From contig NZ_CP056048.1 in NCBI RefSeq assembly GCF_021559775.1, positions 806,001 to 870,000 on the forward strand: a stretch of DNA of 64,000 nt. Reading direction: 5' to 3'. Origin of the DNA: Gillisella vitis (GTDB lineage: Bacteria; Pseudomonadota; Alphaproteobacteria; Rhizobiales; Rhizobiaceae). This document shows positions 1 to 8,850 of this stretch, piece by piece. Both the position numbers and the translations under genes were made by a program. The first letter of the stretch is position 1. Every line of letters starts with the position of its first letter. The notes beneath the pieces are model-generated. The model did not search any database. It worked only from the letters and a program-made list of their open reading frames with translations, and was not told the DNA's origin.

Positions 1-874
1 CCTTCAAACCGCCCGCCATGAATTGGCGGAAAGTGATATGGGTACAGTCGTGATAACGGCCATCCCGCATGACAAAATACATCGGCACATCAAGCGCCCA
101 TTCGACATAATCAATAAAACCGAAATCCGGTTTGAACACGAAGGGCAGCAGGCCGGAGCGGCGATTGTCGGTATCGCGCCAAATGTCGCCGCGCCAGGAC
201 AGCAGGCCATTCGGCTTGCCTTCGGTAAAGGGCGAGGCGGCAAACAGCGCCATGGCGATGGCTTGCAGCCTGGTGGAAACCCGCATCTTGGTGCGCATGT
301 CGGCTTCTGATGAAAAGTCGAGATTGACCTGGATCGTCGAGCTTCGATACATCATGTCCAGACCCTTCGAGCCGACCTTCGGCATGTAGCGGGTCATGAT
401 GTCGTAGCGGGATTTCGGCATGCGCGGCGTCTGCTCCAGGGTCCAGAGTGGGCTGCCGCCCATGCCCAGAAAGCGGATCCCCATCGGCTCGGCGACTTCC
501 CGCAGGATTTCGAGATGCTGGAGGGTTTCGCCCGCCGTTTCATGCAGGGTCTCCAGGGCCGCACCTGATAGTTCGAACTGGCCGCCCGGCTCGATGGAAA
601 TTGCGCCCTGGCCACTGCCACCGGCTAGGCCAATGATGTTTGCGCCATCAATGATCGGTTCCCAGCCAAGCCGGGCCTGCATGCCCTTCAGCAGTGCCGA
701 AATGCTGGCTTCGCCGAAATAGGGAACGGGAGAGAGATCGGCGGTGAAAAAACCGAATTTTTCATGCTCCGTGCCGATGCGAAATGTTTCTTTCGGCTTG
801 CACCCCTCAGCCATATAGGCCGCCATGTCCTCAATCGAGGTCAGGGGAGTGTCATCGGTTGTATCGCGAGCCAT
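1..874 (-). CDS. gshA: Glutamate-cysteine ligase, C-terminal part cut by window start
   Basis: The enzyme joins glutamate and cysteine with ATP, the first step of cytoplasmic glutathione synthesis. Translating the minus strand from ATG at 874-872 gives an open frame running off the window edge, about 291 residues. Residues 33-42 read IGTEHEKFGF, the N-terminal motif of the plant-type/proteobacterial GCS2 ligases, followed by GGSGQGAISIEPGGQFELSG and a long conserved middle region that includes QVNLDFSSEADM. The family is about 450 residues, so roughly the last third is outside the window. It lies downstream of rsmE and pit on the same strand; a strong hairpin (909-951) sits between rsmE and this gene, so it may have its own promoter. 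Family assignment is firm; separation from ergothioneine-type EgtA homologues rests on the rhizobial context. Confidence 0.85.
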   Translation of the reverse strand, partial: MARDTTDDTPLTSIEDMAAYMAEGCKPKETFRIGTEHEKFGFFTADLSPVPYFGEASISALLKGMQARLGWEPIIDGANIIGLAGGSGQGAISIEPGGQFELSGAALETLHETAGETLQHLEILREVAEPMGIRFLGMGGSPLWTLEQTPRMPKSRYDIMTRYMPKVGSKGLDMMYRSSTIQVNLDFSSEADMRTKMRVSTRLQAIAMALFAASPFTEGKPNGLLSWRGDIWRDTDNRRSGLLPFVFKPDFGFIDYVEWALDVPMYFVMRDGRYHDCTHITFRQFMAGGLK

Positions 875-908
875 GAAGCCGACCTTGTTCTGCTACAGGT
901 TTTATTTT

Positions 909-951
909 CGCATCGGGCCGAAAACCGGTTTCCACTTTTCGGTCCGATGCG
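909..951. repeat. 16-bp stem inverted repeat (family-1 intergenic palindrome)
   Basis: Positions 909-924 and 936-951 form a 16-bp stem with one G-U wobble around an 11-base loop. The loop and inner stem (AAAACCGGTTTCCACTTTT) match the core of the copies at 15509-15553 and 52214-52320. It lies in the gap between rsmE and gshA, so it could act as a terminator or as an RNA-stabilising hairpin on the minus-strand transcript. Confidence 0.75.
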
Positions 952-1052
952 TTACCGAGGGTTGATAGGGCTGAACCCGGCGGCTGCGCAAGCGAATTTT
1001 GCGATTTGAACGTTCAACAATATTGAACGAGATGTGCCGGGTTGTTTCAAGT

Positions 1053-1790
1053 TCATTTCCAATCGCCGATGCTTGCCTGAACCACGGCCAGAGCCGCAAC
1101 GGCTGCGGTATCGGCGCGCAGAATGCGCGGCCCCAGCGGAATGGCGGTGACAAAGCCGAGACTGCGCAACAGACTGCGTTCCTCATCGGAAAATCCACCT
1201 TCTGGCCCAACCAGCAATGCCAGTTGCCGCTCTTTGATTGCCGCCAGCGTTGGCATGGGATTGTCGGTGGCGCTGTCCTCGTCACAGAAAATGATCCGAT
1301 GGGTGGCAGGCCAGGTCTCCAGCAGGTCCTTGAGCTTGACCAGCGGGGCAACCTTTGGAACGGAAAGGATGCCGCATTGCTCGGCTGCCTCGATCACATT
1401 GGCCTGCAACCGCTCAATGCTGCCGATCCGGCCCTGAACATGCTGGGTCATCACTGGCTGGAGCGCACCGGCGCCCATCTCCACCGCCTTCTGCACAAGA
1501 TAATCCATCCGCCCGACTTTCAGCGGCGCAAACAGAAATGTCAGTTCGCTCGGGCGAGGTTGCGGGCGGGTTTGGCTTTGCGGGATCAACGCGATGCGCT
1601 TGCGGGTCGGAAAGGCGAGGCTCGCCTTCCATTCACCATCGCGGCCGTTGAAGACCAGCACTTCTGCACCTTCGGTGAGGCGCAGGACATTGGCCAGATA
1701 GTTATATTGTTCCGGTGTCGTCGCCACCGGGTTTACGGCTTCCAGCCCGGCCTCGACATAGAGTCTCTGCATCTTGTAATTTGCCCGCAT
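1053..1790 (-). CDS. rsmE: 16S rRNA m3U1498 methyltransferase RsmE
   Basis: SPOUT-fold methyltransferase that methylates N3 of U1498 of 16S rRNA in the assembled small subunit, using S-adenosylmethionine. The 245-residue protein has the family length. The C-terminal knot region carries LLVGPEGGFSDEE (near residue 193) and LGPRILRADTA, the SAM-binding trefoil-knot signature, and the N-terminal half has the PUA-like RNA-binding pattern ending in LTFLFAPLK. The gene lies 19 bp after the pit stop codon on the same strand, so co-transcription with pit is plausible. The start could also be the internal Met at 1772; no ribosome site clearly decides between the two. Confidence 0.93.
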   Translation of the reverse strand: MRANYKMQRLYVEAGLEAVNPVATTPEQYNYLANVLRLTEGAEVLVFNGRDGEWKASLAFPTRKRIALIPQSQTRPQPRPSELTFLFAPLKVGRMDYLVQKAVEMGAGALQPVMTQHVQGRIGSIERLQANVIEAAEQCGILSVPKVAPLVKLKDLLETWPATHRIIFCDEDSATDNPMPTLAAIKERQLALLVGPEGGFSDEERSLLRSLGFVTAIPLGPRILRADTAAVAALAVVQASIGDWK

Positions 1791-1809
1791 GCCTTATGAC
1801 CGTCTCACG

Positions 1810-3312
1810 TTATCGAAAGAGCGCGAACATAACCCGGTAAATCAGCGCTGCAAGCCCTGCGGAGACCGGAAGCGTTACCAACCAGGCACCCATGATGGTG
1901 AGGATGTGAGAGCGACGGACCAGGCGACGCCGGTTCACCTCATCTGCATTGGACGGTTTGGGGGCTTTACGCTGCCATTCCGCCGACTTCATCAGCATGT
2001 ACTCCAGCCGCCGTTTTGAATGGCGATTATACCATTCCCGGAAAAAGCCGAGGCCAAACACCGCGCCGATGGCGATATGGGTGGAGCTGACCGGCAGCCC
2101 CAGCTTGGAAGCGGTGATGACGGTGATGGCGGATGAAAGCGAGACGCAATAGGCCCGCATCGGGTTGAGTTTGGTGATCTTGGTGCCGACAAGGCGGATC
2201 AGCCTTGGGCCAAACAGCAGAAGTCCGGTTGAAATGCCGAGCGCGCCTATCGTGACCACCCAAAGCGGTGCGGTCATTCGCGTGTGCAGATCATTCGACA
2301 TGACCGTATGAACAATCGCCGCCAGCGGGCCGATGGCGTTGGAAACGTCGTTGGCGCCATGCGCGAAGGACAGCAAAGCGGCGGCACCGATCAGCGGCAT
2401 CCGAAACAGTTTGCGCAAGGATTGATTGCGATTTTCCAGCCCTACGGCCTGCTGGCTCACGATAGGCCGGGCTACAAGCCAGGCAATGGTGCCGATCACC
2501 AGGCCGAACAGAACGGCTCGATCCGAGATGATCGTAAAGCCCATGCCGGTGGTTTTCAGGCTGAGATAGCAACTGAAGCAACCGGCCATCAATCCAATCA
2601 GAATCGGCACCCATCGGCGCGCCTGGGCAATCTTGTCGGGGCGGTAAACGATCAGGTCGTAGATCAGAAACAGGATGGCGGCCGCGATCAATCCGCCCAA
2701 CACCGGTGAAATCACCCATCCGAGTGTGATGGTGGCGATGGTCTGCCAATTGACGGCGGCGGTGCCCATGGCTGATGCGGCGGCCCCCATCACACTGCCG
2801 ACGATGGAATGGGTCGTCGAGACCGGGGCATTGGCCCAGGTGGCGAGATTGATCCAGAGGGCTGCCGCCAACAGAGCAGCCATCATGATCCAGATAAAGG
2901 TTTGTGGATTGCCAACCAGGGATGGCGCCAGGATACCTGAGGAAATCGTATCGGTGACTTCGCTTCCGGCAATCATCGCCCCGGCAATTTCGAAAAACGC
3001 CGCCATCACCAGCGCGCCGGTCATCGTCATGGCCCGGGCGCCCACCGCTGCCCCGACATTGTTGGTCACGTCATTGGCGCCGATATTCAGCGCCATGTAG
3101 CCAGCAAGCGCTGCTGCGGCAATGATGATGGCGGAGCCTGTCCGGTCTGCTGCAAAGCCGAGCGCGAAAACCGCCGCAAAGATCAAAAAGATCAATGCCA
3201 TGCCGTAAGGAGCCGCACCACGCGCCACGTGCTGGGCAGCGCGTTCGAGCAGGGTCAGCCGGTCGAGATCCTTGTCCAGCATTGGTCGGGCGTATTTTGG
3301 AATCTTGCTCAT
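1810..3312 (-). CDS. pit: Inorganic phosphate transporter, PiT family
   Basis: Low-affinity phosphate (metal-phosphate) symporter of the inner membrane. The 500-residue product has many hydrophobic spans and the two internally repeated PiT signatures: GANDVTNNVGAAVGARA near the N-terminus and GANDVSNAIGPLAAI in the second half, plus the VSTTHSIVG and VSSTHIAIGAVFG helices. A hydrophilic N-terminal segment of about 35 residues precedes the first span, as in rhizobial Pit. I chose ATG at 3312 (MSKIPKYARP); the frame stays open to 3429 and no ribosome site clearly decides. There is no pho81-like pit accessory gene beside it in this window. It is followed closely by rsmE. Confidence 0.9.
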   Translation of the reverse strand: MSKIPKYARPMLDKDLDRLTLLERAAQHVARGAAPYGMALIFLIFAAVFALGFAADRTGSAIIIAAAALAGYMALNIGANDVTNNVGAAVGARAMTMTGALVMAAFFEIAGAMIAGSEVTDTISSGILAPSLVGNPQTFIWIMMAALLAAALWINLATWANAPVSTTHSIVGSVMGAAASAMGTAAVNWQTIATITLGWVISPVLGGLIAAAILFLIYDLIVYRPDKIAQARRWVPILIGLMAGCFSCYLSLKTTGMGFTIISDRAVLFGLVIGTIAWLVARPIVSQQAVGLENRNQSLRKLFRMPLIGAAALLSFAHGANDVSNAIGPLAAIVHTVMSNDLHTRMTAPLWVVTIGALGISTGLLLFGPRLIRLVGTKITKLNPMRAYCVSLSSAITVITASKLGLPVSSTHIAIGAVFGLGFFREWYNRHSKRRLEYMLMKSAEWQRKAPKPSNADEVNRRRLVRRSHILTIMGAWLVTLPVSAGLAALIYRVMFALFR

Positions 3313-3659
3313 GCTTGGCTTGCGGGTTCTATCGTAGGAGTGGGCCACATGGGTAAAAACCGATGTCGCGCCCATGGGAGGGGGCCTTGGGAGAGGCCCG
3401 TGAGGAGGAAGGACTGATATGCGGCGCACTCTGGTTCGTTTGGCCGCACGGTGCTGTAGCGCATAATTGCCTGGGTCGGAATTGATTTAAAATGGATCAG
3501 AGAAAAAGTCGAACCCGGATTTCCTGATGGCGTATTCAATATCAGGCACTCGCCAGCAGCTCTCTCTTCTCTATCGACAATAGCGCGAAATGCTTATGGG
3601 ACCCGATACAAAGAAAATAGCCTGTCATCATGACCGTAAGACGTCATTTTATCGGCAAA
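3313..3659. other. Gene-free gap between pit and the Nudix gene
   Basis: About 350 bases between two minus-strand genes. A degenerate stretch around 3480-3530 resembles family-1 intergenic repeats (aaaaagtcgaacccggattt). The AT-rich part 3560-3650 may hold the pit promoter. No convincing small gene or RNA was seen. Confidence 0.4.
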
Positions 3660-4148
3660 TCAGCCCGCATTTGCGGCATTGCGCTGGCGCGACAGGGAAA
3701 GAAGATGAAAAAGCCGTTTTAATTGTGGCTCCTGCACCCGGCTAGCCGCAACGTCGCAGCTCACCCATTCCAATATGCGGGTGCCTTTTTCTGGATAATC
3801 GTCAACAAACTCGCGCACTTCCAGCAGGTAAACCTTCACCTCACACGGGATTTTCAGCCCGTCCGGCATGCCTTTCATGTAAAAATAAGAACCGAGACTG
3901 GTTTTGGCGATCTTTCCCTTGACGCCTGCTTCCTCGTAAGCCTCACGCTGGGCCACGAGATGCGACTTTTTCGAGCCCATTGGCCAGCCTTTAGGAATGA
4001 CCCAGCGCCCGGTATCGCGGCTGGTAATCAACAAAACTTCCAGAAGACCCGTTTTGGTTTCGCGGTAGCAAAGCGCGGCAAATTGCTGCTTCGGCGGGCG
4101 CCGAAACATCAATTCCAAATCCGACACGATGCGTTTTAAAATAGCCAA
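3660..4148 (-). CDS. Nudix hydrolase, DIPP-like
   Basis: Probable Nudix phosphohydrolase of the diphosphoinositol-polyphosphate/ApnA type. In the 162 residues, WVIPKGWPMG is followed by QREAYEEAGV at 67-76, matching the Nudix helix (RExxEExG). The first glutamate of the canonical box is replaced by lysine at about residue 60, which as I recall is common in this alphaproteobacterial subgroup, so it need not mean loss of activity. The remaining REAYEEAG metal ligands are intact. The substrate cannot be read from sequence. The gene is divergent from the DUF6880-type gene at 4606, with a 457-bp shared upstream region. Confidence 0.85.
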   Translation of the reverse strand: MAILKRIVSDLELMFRRPPKQQFAALCYRETKTGLLEVLLITSRDTGRWVIPKGWPMGSKKSHLVAQREAYEEAGVKGKIAKTSLGSYFYMKGMPDGLKIPCEVKVYLLEVREFVDDYPEKGTRILEWVSCDVAASRVQEPQLKRLFHLLSLSRQRNAANAG

Positions 4149-4605
4149 TGCGTAAATCCGTATTTTTGATTATCTTAATATAATTGATTCCCGCAAAGGT
4201 TGGTAGCGGTTTCGTTGAGCGAGAAAAACATTCGGCAGGTAAACCGAGTCTTCCATAATAGAACTCATGAATGCCTTCATGCAATTGTCATGAGGAACTG
4301 TCTGTCATGCGTCCATCGCATTGCGGCGTTCTTATTGTGGCACGTTCGAGCCGAGTGAACCCTTGTCCACCTGTCGAAAACCAAAGCGATTCGGTGATTA
4401 CGCGTCAGTGTCGCGAATGATGACGATTCGCATGGCCGCGAAATTTTGTCTTTGACCGTCTTGTTTGTTGCGTGATGTCGGCCTTTTCTTCGATTACACC
4501 GAAAATAATTCCTAAATATGACCTTATTTGCCTTTTCGCCATGAGGCGCTTCTTTTGCGGTTCATCCTGGGTCCTTATGGTGCGCGCGTTTTGAGAGAGA
4601 AGACG
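4149..4605. other. Divergent intergenic region
   Basis: This separates the Nudix gene (minus) from the DUF6880-type gene (plus) and must carry both promoters. It is AT-richer between 4150 and 4200 and 4490-4530. No clear palindrome, RNA gene or small coding sequence was found. Confidence 0.4.
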
Positions 4606-6012
4606 ATGGCAAAGAAAGCTGCTGCGAAATTCGATCGTGCCGGACTGGCTTCGCTTGGCGCGGAAAAATTGGCGGAGATCCTGCTGGATGAGGCCAGCGC
4701 CAATAAAGCCTTGAAACTGCGCCTGCAAGCAGCTCTTGCGGGGACAGCGGGGTCAACCAAAGTGCTGGCCCGGATCGACAAGCGTCTGGATCAGATTGAG
4801 CGCTCTGCTTCCGGCATTACCGCCAACCGTGCGCGCGAATTGTCGACCGAGCTGGGGGGTATGATGCGGACCATCGGCGGCGAGCTTGGCGATGATCCGG
4901 TTGCCGCAGCCGAGCGGATGGTGCGGATGATGTCAGTGATGCTGGGGATGACGCATCGCCTCTACGACCGCAGCGCCAAGCTGGAAAAACTGTCGGAAGA
5001 CATTATTGCTGCTGCGGTTTCGATGATTGCGGCTTTGCCGGAAGCGGGGCAGACCATGTTGGTCCCGGCCCTGGAAAAGGTGCGGGCCGCTGACAAGCAC
5101 CGCGAGCTGGGCGATGTCTTTTCACAAATGATGGCAGTGCTTGGCACAGCCGCCGCCGATACCTGGAAGCAATTGCTGGAAGCCGCGCTCAAGAACCACC
5201 GTGCGCCACAACACATCCTGCAACTTCTCCAGGATCTTGCCGTGAAGCGGCAGGATTTCGATGAGGTGATCCGGTTGGAAGAGGCGAAGCCGGAACTCTA
5301 TCAGGATAGCCTTGTCCTGGCGCATCTGCTGTTTGACGCCCAGCGTTTCGAGCAGGCACTCGAGTGGGTGCGGCGAAAGCCAAAGGGCATGCGTGTCATC
5401 CGTATCGGCGGGATGACGGCAGCGGCTGGCCCGGACTATGGTGTGCAGGAGCGCAAGCTGCTGGAGGCCGATATTCTCGAACGCCTCAAACGGCGAGGGG
5501 ATGCCCAGGCTTTACGCTGGCAGGAGTTCTGCGAGACATTCGAGCCAGACGTGCTGCGAACCTATATTGCCAAGCTGGACGATTTCGCCGAATTCGAGGA
5601 GATGGACAAGGCGCTGGATCTGGTGATGACCAGCAAGGATGCCTATAAATCCCTGTGGTTTCTGATCGGCTGGCCAAAGCTTGATCTCGCCGCGCGCCTG
5701 GTGATTGACCATGCCCAGGACTGGGACGGTCGCCAATATGAACTGCTGTCCACAGCAGCGGAGAAGCTCTCTGAGGAACAGCCGGAAGCGGCAACAGTGC
5801 TCTACCGGGTGCTGGCCAGTGACATTCTCAAGCGCAGTGCGTCACAAGCCTATCACCATGCCGCATCCTACATTACAGCGCTGGCCGATCTGGCACCGCG
5901 AATGTCGGCCACCAACGGCCAACACGATCATGTCAGGTTCATGCAGAGCCTGAGACTAAAGCACGCCAAGAAATATTCGTTCTGGATGCTGCTGCCCGAA
6001 GACCTTCGTTGA
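4606..6012 (+). CDS. DUF6880-type conserved protein
   Basis: A 468-residue soluble protein without catalytic motifs that I recognise. Its start (GLASLGAEKLAEILLDEA), followed by an arginine/lysine-rich helical segment and an all-helical body that looks like degenerate TPR/HEAT-like repeats, matches the pattern of the rhizobial DUF6880 family. I selected ATG at 4606 rather than the frame-open 4528 because GAGAGAGAAG stands just ahead of it and the conserved similarity begins there. The function is unknown in the family. It stands alone between a divergent Nudix gene and the glycolate oxidase operon, 150 bp upstream of glcD. Confidence 0.75.
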   Translation: MAKKAAAKFDRAGLASLGAEKLAEILLDEASANKALKLRLQAALAGTAGSTKVLARIDKRLDQIERSASGITANRARELSTELGGMMRTIGGELGDDPVAAAERMVRMMSVMLGMTHRLYDRSAKLEKLSEDIIAAAVSMIAALPEAGQTMLVPALEKVRAADKHRELGDVFSQMMAVLGTAAADTWKQLLEAALKNHRAPQHILQLLQDLAVKRQDFDEVIRLEEAKPELYQDSLVLAHLLFDAQRFEQALEWVRRKPKGMRVIRIGGMTAAAGPDYGVQERKLLEADILERLKRRGDAQALRWQEFCETFEPDVLRTYIAKLDDFAEFEEMDKALDLVMTSKDAYKSLWFLIGWPKLDLAARLVIDHAQDWDGRQYELLSTAAEKLSEEQPEAATVLYRVLASDILKRSASQAYHHAASYITALADLAPRMSATNGQHDHVRFMQSLRLKHAKKYSFWMLLPEDLR

Positions 6013-6162
6013 CAAGGTTTTGAAAGGGCGGCTGGCAGTGGTGTGGGTTTCAGGGAAGCAAACGGCGGATGGAGAGGATGGCCATCTCCGCACGGTTTTC
6101 ATTTGAGGAATTGGCCGACGCAGATAAGGTGCTGCATCTGAGCGGCGCTTCGGGAGGACTGG

Positions 6163-7596
6163 ATGGCCGATACCATTGAATTTCTAAAGCCCGATGCTGG
6201 CATTCTTGATCGGCGTGACCGGATCGTCGCCGAACTGTCGGCAATCCTGCCTAGGGAAAGGCTGATCCATAAGCCAAGAGAGCTGGTGCCCTTCGAGACC
6301 GATGGGTTTCTGGCCTATCGCCGCCAGCCGCTCTGTGTCGCCCTGCCTGAAACCACGGCGCAGGTGGCGGCCGTGATGCAATACTGCCATCGCCATAAGC
6401 TGCCGGTCGTGCCACGCGGCGCGGGTACCTCGCTTTCCGGCGGCGCGATCCCCCAGGAGGATGCGGTGGTGATCGGCCTGTCGGCCATGACCCGAATTCT
6501 CGACATTGATTTCATGAACCGCACCGCCACCGTGCAGGCTGGCGTGACCAATCTGGCGATCTCGGAAGCAGTTGGGCCGCAGGGGTTTTTCTACGCGCCC
6601 GACCCCAGTTCGCAGTTGGCCTGTACGATTGGCGGTAATATCGGCATGAATTCCGGTGGCGCCCACTGTCTGAAATATGGCGTGACCACCAACAATCTTC
6701 TCGGCGTAAAAATGGTTCTGGTCGATGGTACGGTGATTGAACTGGGCGGCAAGGCGCTCGATAGCAGCGGTTACGATCTGCTTGGCCTGATATGCGGTTC
6801 GGAAGGGCAACTGGGCGTTGTCACCGAGGCAACCGTCCGGCTGCTGGCCAAGCCGGAAGGCGCGCGTCCGGTCCTGTTCGGCTTCGATAGCGCAGAGGCT
6901 GCTGGTACCTGCGTTGCCGATATCATTGGGGCTGGCATCGTGCCGGTGGCGATGGAATTCATGGATAAGCCCGCCATCGAAATTTGCGAGGCCTTCGCCC
7001 ATGCCGGTTATCCCATGGATGTCGAGGCGCTGCTGATTATCGAGGTCGAGGGATCGGACGCCGAGATGGAGGCGATGCTGGCCGATATCTGCGAAATCGC
7101 TCGCCGCCATGGGGTGAAAACCATCCGCGAAAGCCAGTCGGCGACGGAAGCTGCGCTGATCTGGAAAGGCCGTAAATCCGCTTTCGGGGCAACGGGCCGG
7201 ATCGCCGATTATATCTGCATGGATGGCACGGTGCCGCTCAGCCAATTGGCCTATGTTTTGAAAAAGACCTCGGAGATCATTGACCGTTACGGCCTGCGGG
7301 TTGCCAATGTCTTTCATGCCGGTGACGGCAATATGCATCCTCTGATCCTCTACAATATCAACGATCCCGAAGATGCCGCCAAGGCGGAGGCGGCAGGCAA
7401 TGAAATCCTCAAGCTCTGCGTCGATGCCGGTGGCTGCCTGACCGGCGAGCATGGTGTCGGCATCGAAAAGCGTGACCTGATGCGGCATCAGTTTTCCAAG
7501 TCTGATCTTGCCCAGCAAATGGCAGTTCGTGCGGCTTTCGATCCCGATTGGCTGCTCAACCCCAGCAAGGTCTTTCCGCTGGAGGGCCGGGCGTGA
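6163..7596 (+). CDS. glcD: Glycolate oxidase FAD subunit GlcD
   Basis: Flavin subunit of membrane-associated glycolate dehydrogenase, oxidising glycolate to glyoxylate. The 477 residues show the FAD_binding_4 (VAO/PCMH) fold: VPRGAGTSLSGGAIP and DPSSQLACTIGGNIGMNSGG for FAD contact, and the C-terminal FAD-oxidase domain with VFHAGDGNMHP and GGCLTGEHGVGIEKRDLM. A strong ribosome site (GGGAGGAC) precedes the ATG. The stop overlaps the GTG start of glcE, indicating translational coupling. It opens the glcDEF operon, which is interrupted before glcF by an extra gene. Confidence 0.95.
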   Translation: MADTIEFLKPDAGILDRRDRIVAELSAILPRERLIHKPRELVPFETDGFLAYRRQPLCVALPETTAQVAAVMQYCHRHKLPVVPRGAGTSLSGGAIPQEDAVVIGLSAMTRILDIDFMNRTATVQAGVTNLAISEAVGPQGFFYAPDPSSQLACTIGGNIGMNSGGAHCLKYGVTTNNLLGVKMVLVDGTVIELGGKALDSSGYDLLGLICGSEGQLGVVTEATVRLLAKPEGARPVLFGFDSAEAAGTCVADIIGAGIVPVAMEFMDKPAIEICEAFAHAGYPMDVEALLIIEVEGSDAEMEAMLADICEIARRHGVKTIRESQSATEAALIWKGRKSAFGATGRIADYICMDGTVPLSQLAYVLKKTSEIIDRYGLRVANVFHAGDGNMHPLILYNINDPEDAAKAEAAGNEILKLCVDAGGCLTGEHGVGIEKRDLMRHQFSKSDLAQQMAVRAAFDPDWLLNPSKVFPLEGRA

Positions 7597-8795
7597 GCAC
7601 GTTTCTGGCACCGCAAACGGAAGATGAGGCTGCGGCAATCATCGCCGAGAGCGCTGCGACGGGCAGGACACTGGCCATCAAGGGTGGTGGTACACGCGCA
7701 GGCTTCGGCAATCGCCTTAAGACCGATGCGATACTGTCATCCAGCGGGCTTTCCGGGATTGTTGCCTATAATCCGGCAGAAATGGTGCTGACGGCGAAAG
7801 CCGGGACGCCGATGGCCGAGATCGAGGCGGCGGTGACTGAGAAAGGCCAGTCGCTGGCCTTTGAACCGCCGGATCATCGCGGTTTGATGGGGACGACAGG
7901 GGAGCCGACGATTGGCGGCGCCTTCAGCGTCAATGCTTCGGGGCCTCGGCGCTTTGTGGCAGGGGCGGCCCGCGACCACCTGTTGGGTGTCCGTTTCGTC
8001 AATGGCAAAGGCGAGGTGATCAAAGCAGGCGGACGGGTGATGAAGAATGTCACCGGGCTTGATCTGGCGAAACTTCTGGCCGGTTCTCATGGCACGCTTG
8101 GGTTTTTGACGGAAGTAACCTTCAAGGTCCTGCCGCGTCCGCGCCTGACGAAAACCGTTGTGGTGTCAGGTCTTGACGACGCGGCTGCCGCCCATGCCAT
8201 GGCCGTCGCGCTTGCCATGCCGGTCGAAGTGACGGGTGCTGCCCATCTCCCGGAACTGGTTCGGCCCCGCCTGATCGGCGGAAATCTACCGGATGGGCCA
8301 GCCACGGTATTGCGGCTGGAAGGCCTGCCTGCCTCGGTGCGCGAGCGGACGGAAAAGCTGCTGGCGGTGATGGAAAGGCTGGGACCCGTCACGCTGTTGG
8401 ATGAGCCGCAAAGCCCTGTTCTTTGGCGTGAAATCCGTGATGTGGGCCCCTTTACGGCCATGTTGGCCAAGCCGGTCTGGAAAGTCTCCGTCGCACCGAC
8501 AGCAGGCCATCAGCTGGTCGCTGGCCTGCGCCTGCATGCGGCTATCGATGCCTTTTACGACTGGCAGGGCGGCCTGGTCTGGATGCAGATGGAGGCGGAC
8601 CCGGAGGGCGAACTCATCCGGCAGGGAATCATGGCACTTGGCGGGGGACATGCCTCTCTTCTGCGGGCCGATGAGGCAGTCAGACGGGCCTCATCCTCAT
8701 TCGATCCGTCGCAACCCGCTGTGGCTGCCTTGATGCAACAGGTTCGGGTTTCTCTCGATCCCAAAATGGTATTCAATCATAACGGGATTTTCTGA
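7593..8795 (+). CDS. glcE: Glycolate oxidase FAD-binding subunit GlcE
   Basis: Second FAD-domain subunit of glycolate dehydrogenase. The 400-residue protein has a VAO-type FAD domain: LAIKGGGTRAGFGNRL, then GLMGTTGEPTIGGAFSVNASGPRR, and VKAGGRVMKNVTGLDLAKLLAGSHGTLGFL-like sequence, read here in parts. GTG at 7593 is preferred since it overlaps the glcD stop (GTGA) and the alignment to GlcE starts there. Downstream, instead of glcF, comes a gene for a nuclease-like protein; the 55 bp after the GlcE stop carry its ribosome site. Confidence 0.94.
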   Translation: MSTFLAPQTEDEAAAIIAESAATGRTLAIKGGGTRAGFGNRLKTDAILSSSGLSGIVAYNPAEMVLTAKAGTPMAEIEAAVTEKGQSLAFEPPDHRGLMGTTGEPTIGGAFSVNASGPRRFVAGAARDHLLGVRFVNGKGEVIKAGGRVMKNVTGLDLAKLLAGSHGTLGFLTEVTFKVLPRPRLTKTVVVSGLDDAAAAHAMAVALAMPVEVTGAAHLPELVRPRLIGGNLPDGPATVLRLEGLPASVRERTEKLLAVMERLGPVTLLDEPQSPVLWREIRDVGPFTAMLAKPVWKVSVAPTAGHQLVAGLRLHAAIDAFYDWQGGLVWMQMEADPEGELIRQGIMALGGGHASLLRADEAVRRASSSFDPSQPAVAALMQQVRVSLDPKMVFNHNGIF

Positions 8796-8850
8796 AAATT
8801 TACTACCTGCTGATATGCGCTTTTTTGCAACACTCATCAGGGGGATTGAA

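Noticed and set aside
6184..7638. 484-residue frame on the minus strand
   Set aside because: It mirrors glcD, whose FAD motifs and coupling to glcE are unambiguous; a high-GC genome often leaves such antisense frames open.
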